DNA from: Candidatus Moanabacter tarae
Lineage (GTDB): Bacteria > Verrucomicrobiota > Verrucomicrobiia > Opitutales > UBA2987
NCBI GenBank assembly: GCA_003226295.1
Contig: CP029803.1
Coordinates: 478,226-542,225 of the forward strand
Direction: 5' to 3'
Length of the DNA: 64,000 nt
The notes under the pieces: model-generated
What the model saw: the letters and a program-made list of their open reading frames with translations, nothing else
The model's database searches: none
What the model was told of the DNA's origin: nothing
Position numbers and translations under genes: made by a program
Shown here: positions 1-9,291 of the stretch, piece by piece
Numbering within the stretch: position 1 is the first letter of the stretch
Layout: every line of letters begins with the position of its first letter

Positions 1-911
1 AGACAGAGGTGAAGACAAGCGGCGGTGGAAACAGGTCCCAAGGGATTATGAGGTGCCAAGTGAATATAGTGTGTTTCACACCATCCGGCGATTTTTTTAG
101 CTTCGGTTAATCCACCAGCAATACAGAGATCGACTCGACAGTAATCCATTAGGTCTTCCTCGATGACCTGTTGAAATTTCCACTTGCTGTCGAATTGTTC
201 ACCGATTGCGATAGGGACTGAGGTATGCTGCCGGATCATTCGTAGACTCTGGGTGCTCTCACTGCGGATCGGGTCTTCAATGAAAAAGGGTCGATAGGAC
301 TCTACGCCATTGGCTAGTGCGATGGCGGAAGCAGGGTCCAGTCGAGTATGGACATCGAAACAGATTTCAATCTCATCTCCTACTTCTTCGCGTACTGCTT
401 TTACCTGCTCAATGCCGAATCTTACTGCCCGTGAGGGTTCTAATAGGTTTTTTCCTTTGGGATCAGATAGACCCCAGCGGACAAACCTCCATCCTTCTTT
501 CTTCCTCTCCTTACACTCGGCTACCAGACTGTCGACACTTCCTTTAGCGACGTGTGGATAGCAAACCACCTTATCACGAGTTCTTCCTCCAAGTAATTCA
601 TAGACTGGTACCCCAAGTGCTTTTCCCTTTATGTCCCAGAGAGCAATATCTACTGCGCTCACAGCCGCCGACTGAACCACGCCGCCTGGGAAAAACCCAC
701 CGCGGAACATAACCTGCCAGAGGTGCTCGATACAAAACGGATTTTGTCCTATGACCTCCGGTGAAAAAGAGCGAATTACCTCGGCGATTGCGGTGCCTCT
801 TCGCCTGACTCCGGCTTCTCCCAGGCCGTAGATCCCCTCGTCGGTTTCTACCTTTACAAAAAAATTGCCTGTGGACTGAGTGATGAAAGGCTTAATTGCT
901 GTAATCTTCAT
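1..911 (-). CDS. Enolase-superfamily sugar-acid dehydratase (partial, 3' end off the window)
   Basis: This minus-strand gene starts at the ATG at 911 and is still open at position 1, so its C-terminus is outside the window. The visible 303 residues show the enolase-superfamily layout: an N-terminal capping domain with GLGEAG, the stretch around SAVDIALWDIKGKALG, then barrel motifs CFDVH, FIEDP, AIGEQ and HNPLGP. Asp plus His in FDVH and a late His in PHNP match the galactonate/mannonate dehydratase type of the mandelate racemase family. Such enzymes dehydrate aldonic acids to 2-keto-3-deoxy acids using Mg2+. The exact substrate cannot be read from sequence. A second member of the family lies at 55071-56207. 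The family call is firm; the dehydratase role is likely. Confidence 0.85.
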   Translation of the reverse strand, partial: MKITAIKPFITQSTGNFFVKVETDEGIYGLGEAGVRRRGTAIAEVIRSFSPEVIGQNPFCIEHLWQVMFRGGFFPGGVVQSAAVSAVDIALWDIKGKALGVPVYELLGGRTRDKVVCYPHVAKGSVDSLVAECKERKKEGWRFVRWGLSDPKGKNLLEPSRAVRFGIEQVKAVREEVGDEIEICFDVHTRLDPASAIALANGVESYRPFFIEDPIRSESTQSLRMIRQHTSVPIAIGEQFDSKWKFQQVIEEDLMDYCRVDLCIAGGLTEAKKIAGWCETHYIHLAPHNPLGPVSTAACLHLC

Positions 912-1507
912 AATCGGATACTTAATTCTTTTGTGTTTTAGATTTTGCCCAAATATCCCACATCTTAGACATGTTCCTTGTTTTGCCTCTCAGAGGCTCA
1001 TCCGCTACTTGTATTAATCCTGGATGAAATCGTAGTTCAAGAAGGAAAATTCTGGCAAATGTTGTTTCTGGTGTTGCAGGAAAATTTTCTGGACTATGCG
1101 CTTGAATTCGCATCAACCGAAAGAAGGACTCAGATCGACATGCTTTCAAATATTATAATTAAGGTGACGAGGGCGACTAATCCCAATAGAGTTCAGTTTT
1201 CCACAAGAAACCACCTATAAATTTCATCGAAAATGTTGAACCTGTGCCTATCTGGAAAAAACGGATTCAACAACCATGGCTCCAAGAGGGATTCGAAATA
1301 GTCGGCGTCAGCCACCCTCATGGGCTTGCAACCAGTCTTCAAAGGAATAGGATTTTAACTAAACAAAGATGACTTCTAAAATGATTACTGCAATAATCGA
1401 TCTTCCGACTGTATCAGATCTCGTCAAGTTCTGGAACGAGTACACGCCGTTTAAGACATGTGGTATGAAACTTTAAAATCGAAACCCCAACTGGAACCTA
1501 ATTTTCT
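912..1507. other. Intergenic region with no convincing gene
   Basis: About 600 bases separate the divergent dehydratase and MBL-hydrolase genes. A plus-strand stretch around 1228-1370 reads as protein-like text (PIWKKRIQQPWLQEGF, then VGVSHPHGLA) without a good start, and a 35-codon ORF follows from about 1370. These could be decayed coding sequence, but no family is recognisable. Promoters for both flanking genes should lie here; none is clear enough to place. Confidence 0.4.
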
Positions 1508-2365
1508 ATGAATGATTTAGTCCCATTCCTCTTTCTTGGCACCGGTGCTGGCAATGCAAATTTCGGCACTTTAGCTGCAAAAGGTTGTGCTCATAAGGAT
1601 GTCCGAAGATTCACTGGAAACCTTCTGGATCAGGATATTCTGATCGATTTCAATCACCATACCGTGGAAGCCCTTAAGACCTTTGGAGTTAATGCTTCAG
1701 AAATTCGATATCTCCTAATTTCCCACGGGCATGGCGATCACTTCCAGCCGATAGAGATTCTTAAGTATGCAGAATCGTTACCCCATCCCTTAGAAGTTTA
1801 TGGGAATAGCATGATCAGAGCTTCACTTGAATTCTGTAGCGAAAACGAGTTTGACATCACTTCTAATAGGTGGGTTGAAAAGCGCTCTCCATTCAACTTA
1901 AAGATTCACGTTATCGAGCCAGGGATGTCGATAAGAATGGGATCGACGCAGCTAACTGTTGTGCAGGGGAATCACTTCATGGACACACCCCATGGCATAA
2001 TGCAGCATCCTTCACTTAATTTCGTCATACAGAAAGGAAGCAAAACTATATTTTACGGGCTCGATTCATCCTACATGTTTCCCGCCACCAAGGAGGTTCT
2101 GTCAGATTTTCAATTCGATCTTGCCATCTTTGATGCAACCTTTGGATCTTTGGAGATTGATCCGCTAACCTCAGGACATCAGAATTGGAAGATGCTTGAC
2201 GAGACGATTGATGAATTGCGAAGGGTGGGTGCAGTAAACGATAAAACTGTCTTGGTTGCTGATCATATTAGTTGTGTAAACTTGGAACCCTACGATGAAA
2301 TCTCTGAAGACTTGTCTGCCAAAGGTATCACTCTTGCCTATGATGGATTAACTTGTCAGTTTTAG
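1508..2365 (+). CDS. MBL-fold metallo-hydrolase
   Basis: This 285-residue protein has the metallo-beta-lactamase fold. Its HxHxDH zinc motif (H73, H75, D77, H78 in SHGHGDH) follows an FLGTGAG start typical of the RNase Z/PhnP-like branch. Later metal ligands are plausible in QGNHF, FDATFG and the C-terminal VADHIS. Members of this branch hydrolyse phosphodiester or other ester bonds with two metal ions. No signal peptide is visible, so the protein should be cytoplasmic. The gene stands alone, with more than 150 bases before the next gene, and its substrate is unknown. Confidence 0.8.
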   Translation: MNDLVPFLFLGTGAGNANFGTLAAKGCAHKDVRRFTGNLLDQDILIDFNHHTVEALKTFGVNASEIRYLLISHGHGDHFQPIEILKYAESLPHPLEVYGNSMIRASLEFCSENEFDITSNRWVEKRSPFNLKIHVIEPGMSIRMGSTQLTVVQGNHFMDTPHGIMQHPSLNFVIQKGSKTIFYGLDSSYMFPATKEVLSDFQFDLAIFDATFGSLEIDPLTSGHQNWKMLDETIDELRRVGAVNDKTVLVADHISCVNLEPYDEISEDLSAKGITLAYDGLTCQF

Positions 2366-2537
2366 ACTGATTAAGTGAAACCCATTCGAAGCTAACCATC
2401 GGAAATAATTGAAATGGAGATCTGTCGCATCCCTCAATTGAGACAGAGGGTGCTTTACAATTCCGGTTTCAATTCGTGATCGTAAGATGTTTAACGGTGC
2501 CACTTGGTTATAAGATTCTAAATAGAGGCATTAGCTG

Positions 2538-3299
2538 ATGCCTCGGAGTGAAGGAAGGCTATCGGATAAGGTTGCCATCGTAACGGGTGCGGCTCGAGGT
2601 ATGGGGGCAGAGACCGCAAAGACCTTTTATAAGGAGGGAGGTAATGTGGTCCTTTGCGACCTTCAGAAAGATCAGATTGAGCGGAAAGCAAAGGAATTGG
2701 ATCCTAATGGTGCTCGATCTTTAGGTCTTCGGATTGATGTCACCAACCCCGAGGAAGTAAAGGCCCTCGTATCGACAACTGTTGATCGATTTGGCAAGAT
2801 CGACATATTAGTTAATAATGCTGGGATGTTACTCTGGACCCCGGTTGATGAGATCTCGATCTCTGAGTGGGATAGGGTCCTGGACGTCAATCTTAAAGGC
2901 ACCTTTCTATGCAGTCGAGCGGTTCTTCCGAGTATGAAAGCAGTTGGACATGGGCGAATTATCAATATGTCTTCGACCGCCGGACGTAGTGTTAGTACAC
3001 TGGGAGGGGCTCACTACACAACAGCGAAGGCAGGGGTTCTTGGGTTAACGCGTGCTTTAGCCAAGGAGATGGCGCCGTTTGGTATCACCGCCAATGCAGT
3101 GTGTCCCGGCCTTATCGATACGGAAATGGCACGCGAAAATGCTTCGCCCGAGATCCTCCGTGGCTACGAGGAGAACTTTCCTATAGCCCGAATGGGAAAG
3201 CCTCAGGAAGTGGCTCAGCTTATACTTTTCCTAGCTTCCGCCGCTTCTTATATTACGGGTGCTGCGTTCGACATCAATGGCGGCGATCTAATGATCTAG
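2538..3299 (+). CDS. Short-chain dehydrogenase/reductase (FabG-like)
   Basis: This 253-residue classical SDR has the cofactor motif TGAARGMG at residues 16-23, NNAG at 93-96, the catalytic serine region INMSS near 143-146 and the Y160-x-x-x-K164 pair. Asp41 after the second beta strand favours NAD over NADP. The C-terminal AAFDINGG segment is typical of 3-oxoacyl-ACP reductase-like and sugar dehydrogenase SDRs. Given the sugar genes around it, a sugar or polyol dehydrogenase is as likely as a lipid enzyme. It converges on aroC, with 28 bases between the two stop codons. Confidence 0.85.
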   Translation: MPRSEGRLSDKVAIVTGAARGMGAETAKTFYKEGGNVVLCDLQKDQIERKAKELDPNGARSLGLRIDVTNPEEVKALVSTTVDRFGKIDILVNNAGMLLWTPVDEISISEWDRVLDVNLKGTFLCSRAVLPSMKAVGHGRIINMSSTAGRSVSTLGGAHYTTAKAGVLGLTRALAKEMAPFGITANAVCPGLIDTEMARENASPEILRGYEENFPIARMGKPQEVAQLILFLASAASYITGAAFDINGGDLMI

Positions 3300-3327
3300 A
3301 AATTGATTGGTCTGAGAATTAATCTAA

Positions 3328-4419
3328 TCACAAGCCAAATGTATTATTTTGAGCATGGTGACGCATCCAATGGTCAACAAGGACAAGTGCGGTCATGGCT
3401 TCGACGATGGGTACTGCTCGAGGAACAACGCAAGGATCATGGCGGCCACGGCCAATGAGTTCAGTCTCTTCCCCTTCTATGGTGACAGTTTCTTGTCTTT
3501 GAAGGATTGTTGCGGTCGGCTTAAAGGCAACACGGAAAAAGATCTCTTCGCCATTGGAAATCCCACCCTGAATCCCGCCGGAATTATTCGATTTGGTCCG
3601 GATTTTTCCCTGGATTTTATGAAAAAGGTCATTGTGGTCGGCTCCTGTTAGTCCGGTGCCAGAGAATCCGCTACCGATTTCGAAACCTTTGGTGGCTGGA
3701 AGAGAAAGCATAGCTTTTGCAAGGTCAGCTTCTAGGCGATCGAAAACTGGCTCGCCAAGCCCCACAGGTACATTTCGGACCCGACAACGGATAATTCCTC
3801 CAACTGAATTACCCTTTTTCCGTATCGCCTTAATTCGTTTAATCATCTTCTCAGCAGTTTCGGGATGGGGACAGCGAACAGGCGTTCGATCAACTTCTGC
3901 AACCGAGGGAAAAGAATCCATTAGCGGGGCCTCTATGGAGTGGACCTTATCAATATAGGCGATTATTTCGACATTGCCGCATACCTTCAGAATTTTTTTT
4001 GCTATGGCTCCTGCAGCAACACGACCAATGGTTTCGCGGGCAGAGGAACGTCCACCGCCTTCGTGATTACGGATTCCGTATTTTTGTTGATAAGTAAAAT
4101 CGGCATGGGAAGGACGGTATTTGGTTTGCATCTCATCATAGGCTTCCGGTCTAGCGTCGGTGTTGCCTACGTTCATAGCGATCGGGGTGCCGAGGGTTTT
4201 CCCCTTGTAGATACCAGAGAGGATTTCAACTGTGTCAGACTCTCTTCGTGTGGTTGTTATATCACTTTGACCGGGCCGTCGTCGGTCAAGTTCTTTCTGG
4301 ATCTCTTTCTCGGTGAGGGAGAGACCTGGTGGGCAGCCGTCCACGACGACACCGATGCTGCCGCCGTGGCTTTCTCCCCAAGTCGAGATAATGAAGAGTT
4401 TGCCGAAAGTATTGGCCAT
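3328..4419 (-). CDS. aroC: Chorismate synthase
   Basis: Chorismate synthase converts 5-enolpyruvylshikimate 3-phosphate to chorismate with reduced FMN, the last step of the shikimate pathway. The 363-residue protein has the usual length. It carries the N-terminal GESHG signature, the basic RRRPGQS stretch, the central RPSHAD segment, the GRSSARET motif and a conserved C-terminal [12 protein letters not shown] block. The gene is monocistronic on the minus strand between a sugar-type SDR and an envelope gene pair. The identification is certain. Confidence 0.98.
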   Translation of the reverse strand: MANTFGKLFIISTWGESHGGSIGVVVDGCPPGLSLTEKEIQKELDRRRPGQSDITTTRRESDTVEILSGIYKGKTLGTPIAMNVGNTDARPEAYDEMQTKYRPSHADFTYQQKYGIRNHEGGGRSSARETIGRVAAGAIAKKILKVCGNVEIIAYIDKVHSIEAPLMDSFPSVAEVDRTPVRCPHPETAEKMIKRIKAIRKKGNSVGGIIRCRVRNVPVGLGEPVFDRLEADLAKAMLSLPATKGFEIGSGFSGTGLTGADHNDLFHKIQGKIRTKSNNSGGIQGGISNGEEIFFRVAFKPTATILQRQETVTIEGEETELIGRGRHDPCVVPRAVPIVEAMTALVLVDHWMRHHAQNNTFGL

Positions 4420-4877
4420 TATTTAGAGTTTAATTGCTGCTAGGCTTGTCAGCAAAATTAGGGATTAGGGTAGAACAAAGGACTTCAATTACTGAGGAAT
4501 TTCAATGATTAGTGGAAAATTAAGTGATGTGGCTCTAGGAAGGGATTGAGGCGAAACCTTTAGAGAGGAGAACAACTATAACACAAAAAGATGGAGCAGA
4601 TAGAAAACTCCCACATTCTATGGTTTATAGGTTTTGAGGTTCGGGGAAAGAGAAAAAGGTTCTTAGACTATAGAAGCATAATATCTGGCCGGAAAGTTTA
4701 AGATGCGTCAGGAAATGTGTCAAAAAATCTATAAATAGATTAAATGGAGGGATTGTTTCCAATGTATAGTTTGAGTATTAAGATTTTTGAGTCTTTGGGC
4801 CGAGGACAAGATTCGTTCTTGCGAACGAGTGCTTGATATTGTACTAGGCGGAAAAAGGAACACTATATTGTAGACTG
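4420..4877. other. Intergenic region between aroC and the lipoprotein gene
   Basis: No gene is seen in these 458 bases between divergent genes. A small perfect hairpin lies at 4813-4828, with a 6-base stem (TCGTTC/GAACGA) and a TTGC loop. It has no T-run, so it is not a standard terminator; it could sit in the leader of the lipoprotein gene. Confidence 0.4.
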
Positions 4878-5078
4878 ATGCGTTTTGCTTTCATATTTCT
4901 TTTGTTTGCTCTTTCGGCGGGTTTTACCGGCTGCCTTTCCTTCAAAAAAAAGCTTCCGGATGTGTATATTGATCCGGTAGTTAGAATGGAAACTGAGCTC
5001 AATCAGTTCTTTGGGGAATTGGACAAAGCAGCAAAAACAATGCGATACGGGCAAAAAAGCATGTTGCTAATCAAATGA
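4878..5078 (+). CDS. Small YnbE-like lipoprotein
   Basis: This 66-residue protein has a hydrophobic signal segment and a lipobox-like FTGC with Cys19, so it is probably a lipoprotein. The mature part is short and contains a VYIDPVVRMETELNQ segment that resembles the beta-strand region of E. coli YnbE. Its stop codon overlaps the next start (ATGA at 5075-5078), so the two are translationally coupled. The next gene is a DUF1318/YdbL homologue. In E. coli, YnbE and YdbL are encoded with the AsmA-like YdbH, which bridges the inner and outer membranes. The YnbE assignment rests on size, lipobox and neighbour. Confidence 0.65.
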   Translation: MRFAFIFLLFALSAGFTGCLSFKKKLPDVYIDPVVRMETELNQFFGELDKAAKTMRYGQKSMLLIK

Positions 5079-5515
5079 ACGGTATCGTCAGAATCGGAAT
5101 TTTAGGGGCCTTGTTTAGCTTGTTTGCGGTCTCTCTCTCGGGTAATGAGGGGGATGCCATCATGCGGAGAATGCGCGATCGGTCGATGAAGGTCGAAGAA
5201 CTAAAACTAACTGGCTTAGTTGGAGAGGATAATCGAGGTTATCTTCAGGTGAGATCGCCGTTGAGCAATGTCCAGCAAGGCGTCATAGAGAATGAGAATG
5301 TGGACCGTAGAAAGATCTATTTCATCATTGGAATTAAGTCGGATTTGAAGGTCGATCAGGTTGGGTCTCATCGGGCTTCGCAGATTGCGGTCCGGTCGGT
5401 TGACGGTATTTGGCTGCAAAGGCAAGATGGTACTTGGTATCAAAAAGGGATCCAGGAGCCTATAGTTTCAGAAATAAAGGGAAGGAAAAAGCGGCGAAGT
5501 AAGTTGAAAGAGTAA
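5075..5515 (+). CDS. YdbL-like DUF1318 family protein
   Basis: This 146-residue protein has an N-terminal signal peptide (hydrophobic residues about 5-20) and a periplasmic domain of the DUF1318/YdbL type. The family hallmarks are a LTGLVGEDNRGYLQV segment, a later stretch matching the family helix in which side chains recur before a VG...A pattern, and a C-terminal GIWLQRQDGTWYQK segment. The C-terminal tail is very basic (KGRKKRRSKLK). It overlaps the lipoprotein gene by four bases. In E. coli, YdbL works with the YdbH-YnbE envelope bridge. No ydbH-like gene is present on either side here. Confidence 0.75.
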   Translation: MNGIVRIGILGALFSLFAVSLSGNEGDAIMRRMRDRSMKVEELKLTGLVGEDNRGYLQVRSPLSNVQQGVIENENVDRRKIYFIIGIKSDLKVDQVGSHRASQIAVRSVDGIWLQRQDGTWYQKGIQEPIVSEIKGRKKRRSKLKE

Positions 5516-5744
5516 AATTCCGATCGTCGAATTTCCGGCTTAAGAGTTCCTCGGAGCAGCACTGAAAAGACCTAGTTTAAAGCCCGTGGTTCCTGTTTCT
5601 ACCAAACAGCTAAAAAAGGTGGCCAAATTGTACTGAGGATCACGGTGATACGTGTAGATAAAAATTATTAAACTGTGGAATTTTGAACTCTTTACCACAC
5701 TAACATCAGAAACCCGTGGATAGGGACGAATCCCACAACTATCA

Positions 5745-6734
5745 ATGAAAATCCTGGTAACAGGTGGAGCTGGCTACATCGGCAGCCACTGCGTACGCCA
5801 GCTTGAGCGGAGTGGGTACGAGCCAGTTGTATTAGATAGTCTCGTTTTTGGCCACAGAGAGGCAGTGCCTGACGGGGTTCCATTTTATGATTGCGATTTA
5901 CGTGACGGGAAGATGCTAGGGGATGTTATAGAAAAAGAGGCAATCGAAGCTGTGATACATTTTGCTGGGTTTGCCTACGTGGGAGAGTCGGTTAATGATC
6001 CGATGAAGTACTACCTGAACAATGTAGCGAATACGCTTCAGCTTCTGAAGGCCATGCTGGATCGCAAGGTTGGAAAATTCGTTTTTTCTTCTTCCTGCAC
6101 CATATTCGGAGATCCAGTAAGGGTTCCTATTTCTGAGGATGACCCCAAGGTGCCAGTTAATCCTTATGGTCAGACGAAGTTGGATATCGAAAATGCTCTT
6201 AAAACTTTGGCTCAAGCAAAGGGCTTGAGCTCAGCTTCGTTTCGTTATTTCAATGCCTCTGGTGCGTCTGATGAAGGATCTGTTGGCGAAGATCACGATC
6301 CGGAAACCCATCTTATACCTCTAGCTATACAGGCGGTCTTAGGGTTGGGCGGGGAGCTTGAGATCTATGGCACTGATTATGACACACCGGATGGAACATG
6401 TTTACGGGACTATGTTCATGTTGATGATTTGGCGCGGGCTCATATCATTGCTCTTGAGAGATTGGAGGAACGGGGAACCCTGCTTCAATACAATTTAGGA
6501 ACGGGGAACCCCTACTCGGTTCGAGAAGTTATCGAGTCTGTGGGTCGGGTATCGGGAAAGGCCGTCCCGATACGGGAGAGGGCGAGACGGCCAGGAGATG
6601 TACCGGTAATATATGCGGATCCCTCCAGAGCTAAAGATGAACTTGGCTGGAAGCCTCGATTCGACAACTTGGATTCTATTGTAGAAACGGCCTGGAGGTG
6701 GCACCGAAATCACCCGAAGGGATATTGTTCCTGA
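5745..6734 (+). CDS. galE: UDP-glucose 4-epimerase
   Basis: GalE interconverts UDP-glucose and UDP-galactose with tightly bound NAD. The 329-residue protein has the N-terminal Rossmann motif GGAGYIGSH at residues 7-15, the catalytic SSSCT at 115-119 and the Y141-x-x-x-K145 pair. It also carries the sugar-nucleotide-binding stretch DGTCLRDYVHVDDLA. This last motif is characteristic of true GalE rather than of other extended SDRs. It serves the Leloir pathway and supplies UDP-hexoses for surface polysaccharides. The sugar isomerase 45 bases downstream may share its transcript. Confidence 0.93.
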   Translation: MKILVTGGAGYIGSHCVRQLERSGYEPVVLDSLVFGHREAVPDGVPFYDCDLRDGKMLGDVIEKEAIEAVIHFAGFAYVGESVNDPMKYYLNNVANTLQLLKAMLDRKVGKFVFSSSCTIFGDPVRVPISEDDPKVPVNPYGQTKLDIENALKTLAQAKGLSSASFRYFNASGASDEGSVGEDHDPETHLIPLAIQAVLGLGGELEIYGTDYDTPDGTCLRDYVHVDDLARAHIIALERLEERGTLLQYNLGTGNPYSVREVIESVGRVSGKAVPIRERARRPGDVPVIYADPSRAKDELGWKPRFDNLDSIVETAWRWHRNHPKGYCS

Positions 6735-6779
6735 CCTTATTACTTTGATTCCCTCTTTGAGACAATCTATTTAAGCAAC

Positions 6780-7616
6780 ATGAAACTTGGCTACAGCAAT
6801 TATGCTATGAAAGGCCTTGATATCTTCGAGGCACTCCCCCGACTGAAGGATATTGGTTACGATGCGATAGAAATTGCGGTTCGACGTGGCTGGCAGACTT
6901 CGGCTGACAATCTTGATGCGGCGTCTCGACGGCGGTTGGTTAAGGTTTTCCAATCGTGTGATTTCCCACCACCTTCCTTGATGGATGGATTGGATACTTG
7001 CATTTCGGGAGTGCTTTGGGATGAGACATTGAACCGCTTTAAATCAAGTTGCGCTTTGGCTCGTGATCTTAACTTTGGCGACCAACCATCGGTTCTGACT
7101 ACTACTTTGGGAGGTTGTCTATCTCCCTGGGAAGAGGTGCGCGAGGAAGTCAGGGAGGGCCTTTTACGATTGGCCGATGTAGCAGAGGAGTACCGTGTCA
7201 TCGTGGCTATCGAACCTCACTACGGGCATGAATTCGATACTCCAGAAAAAGCGGTATGGATGATGGAAAAGACTCAACATGAAGGGTTGAAACTCAATTT
7301 TGACGTCAGTCATTTTACTCCTCAAGGGTTTGATTTAAATCATTGTGTCAGCCTTTGTACTCCCTATTCAGTCCACGCTCACATCAAGGACGGAATAGTT
7401 GAGAATGGGAAAATCCGCTATCTCCTACCTGGAGAAGGAGATATTGACCTAATCGAATATGTTTCAGCGGTTAGAAGTACAGGTTTCCAGGCGCCTTTAA
7501 CGGTTGAAGTGAGCGGTATGATCTGGATGCTCCCGGATTACGACCCTTGGAAAACGGCTAAGTATTGCTATAAGTTGTTGGATGAAGCACTGCGCGAAGC
7601 CGGAATAAGAGCCTGA
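6780..7616 (+). CDS. Sugar phosphate isomerase/epimerase (xylose isomerase-like TIM barrel)
   Basis: This 278-residue protein belongs to the AP endonuclease 2/xylose isomerase-like TIM-barrel superfamily, often annotated as sugar phosphate isomerase/epimerase. Metal-ligand positions are visible at strand ends: AIEPH, NFDVSHF, HAHIKDG and TVEVSG. These supply the Glu-Asp-His-Glu set that binds a divalent cation. Members epimerise or isomerise keto-sugars such as inosose, tagatose or hydroxypyruvate. The substrate is not predictable. It lies between galE and a Gfo/Idh oxidoreductase, a pairing seen again elsewhere in this window. Confidence 0.85.
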   Translation: MKLGYSNYAMKGLDIFEALPRLKDIGYDAIEIAVRRGWQTSADNLDAASRRRLVKVFQSCDFPPPSLMDGLDTCISGVLWDETLNRFKSSCALARDLNFGDQPSVLTTTLGGCLSPWEEVREEVREGLLRLADVAEEYRVIVAIEPHYGHEFDTPEKAVWMMEKTQHEGLKLNFDVSHFTPQGFDLNHCVSLCTPYSVHAHIKDGIVENGKIRYLLPGEGDIDLIEYVSAVRSTGFQAPLTVEVSGMIWMLPDYDPWKTAKYCYKLLDEALREAGIRA

Positions 7617-7780
7617 GAGAGTTGCCTGTTCCGAGATTCGAATAATATTCGGGAAGTGAGATTCCTCCTGCGTTATACAAGTCTTGTGAGTCGATTCGAG
7701 TGTTTCCTCGCACAGGGGGAAACGTAAGAAGCTCATTAAAAAGTTGACCGCTAAGTTCTGTCCTAAATACATTGCTTAGA

Positions 7781-9028
7781 ATGGAGAAAATACCTCTGTG
7801 TTTAGTTGGTTGCGGCGGAATGGGGCATAGGCACGTATTAGGCTACAAGGAATTAGACGAGAGTGGAATAGGGAATCTTGAGCTGGTGGGAGTCTGTGAT
7901 CTTCGGGAAGAGAATGCTAATTTCTGTGCCCGTGAAGTTGAGCGACTTTTTGGGACAAAGCCACTTGTATTCACTGATCCGGAAAGGGTTTATGCTCATC
8001 CTGACATCAGGGCTGTGGACGTAGTTACTGAACCAGCCTATCACCACTCTATTGCGGTACCGGCTTTAAGGGCTGGGAAACATGTCCAAGTAGAAAAGCC
8101 TTTGGGACTGACCATTCGTTCAAGTAGGGCTATTATCGATGCGGCAGAAGAAAGTGGGTGTGTGCTCTCGACTGAGGAGAACTATCGACGTGATCCGGTG
8201 AACAGGTTGGTGCGTGGGATCCTCGAGCAGGGAATTATCGGCGATCCACATCTGATGATCCAGAAGAGTATCGGAGGTAAAGCGAATTACGCAATAACTC
8301 CTTGGAGGCACCTCAAGAACCAGGGGACGATTGCATTTGATGCCGGCGTGCATTACGCGGACCTTTTCCAGTATTTCTTAGGTGATTATGCTCAAATTTT
8401 TGGGAGTGGGTTAATTGTAGAAACTACTCGTCACCGCCCGAAAAATTTTACCCACGAACTTGAGTCCTATAGGGAACGACATAAAACATTTCCGGAATCA
8501 ATCAAGGCGACGGGTGAAGATTCGATTGTGGCGCTCTATAAAATGGAATCTGGGGCGATGGTTCAATTTTCCATGATATCAGGGGGAAAAGGTAAGGGTG
8601 GTTTCGAGCGATTCATTCATGGACCCATGGGTTCGCTCGTTCTTCCCGGAGATCGCAGTGGCGGACAGGTGATTCTGCAAAGAGGAAGTGAAGAGATGCG
8701 TGGTAAAGAAATCCTAAAGTTACTTTCTAACTTCGGACTCAATGAGATAACAGAGAGGCTGTTTGGTGAGAAAACTGTTGAGTATGATCTACCTTTTACG
8801 GCAACAGATGCCAAAACTTTGGCCATCGAATTCCATGATTTCGGTGAGGCTATTATGAAGAGGGAATCTCCTGAAGTTGATGGTGCTATCGGAATATCTG
8901 CTGTTGCTGGGATTCTCGGTGTCTTTGAATCAGCCGCGCTGAACCGGTCACTAAGCTTGGGAGAAGTTCTATCGGGCGAGGCTAGTGTTTATCAGGCGGA
9001 ACTCAATGCCGAGATGGGGTTTGTCTAG
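7781..9028 (+). CDS. Gfo/Idh/MocA-family oxidoreductase
   Basis: This 415-residue NAD(P)-dependent dehydrogenase has the N-terminal Rossmann motif VGCGGMG and the family's EKP catalytic-lysine motif in HVQVEKPLG. A C-terminal alpha/beta domain forms the substrate pocket (DAGVHYADLF). The ATG at 7781 is preferred. An in-frame TTG at 7772 would add three residues, and neither has a clear ribosome binding site. The protein is longer than the usual 330-390 residues because of insertions in its C-terminal half. It is one of six family members in the window. The substrate, probably a sugar or inositol, is unknown. Confidence 0.87.
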   Translation: MEKIPLCLVGCGGMGHRHVLGYKELDESGIGNLELVGVCDLREENANFCAREVERLFGTKPLVFTDPERVYAHPDIRAVDVVTEPAYHHSIAVPALRAGKHVQVEKPLGLTIRSSRAIIDAAEESGCVLSTEENYRRDPVNRLVRGILEQGIIGDPHLMIQKSIGGKANYAITPWRHLKNQGTIAFDAGVHYADLFQYFLGDYAQIFGSGLIVETTRHRPKNFTHELESYRERHKTFPESIKATGEDSIVALYKMESGAMVQFSMISGGKGKGGFERFIHGPMGSLVLPGDRSGGQVILQRGSEEMRGKEILKLLSNFGLNEITERLFGEKTVEYDLPFTATDAKTLAIEFHDFGEAIMKRESPEVDGAIGISAVAGILGVFESAALNRSLSLGEVLSGEASVYQAELNAEMGFV

Positions 9029-9291
9029 TTTTACTCAGGATCTATTGATACTGTCTCTATGTTTCTATCTATTGTCAGGGCTCATTCCTTGTTAGTGTAA
9101 GATTCGTCGTTTGGTGATGGATATTTGGGACCGTCATACAGCTGTCATTCTATGTGAGAAGAGTTTAGCTCTTTGTCTTGTGCAACTAATGCGACTTGAC
9201 ATCTTGAGTAGCAGGCTCTTTCCTCTGCCGTCTTCGGTTGGTCCGGGTGCCTTACGCCCAGTGAGATTACTGAGAATACTGGAATAGAAAG

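Noticed and set aside
922-1149. 75-codon minus-strand ORF upstream of the partial dehydratase
   Set aside because: No recognisable domain, basic composition, and no start context. It may be chance in an AT-rich gap.
9196-9224. TTGACA box upstream of rpsP as a promoter
   Set aside because: A perfect -35 box is present but no acceptable -10 box lies at 16-18 bases. It may be chance.
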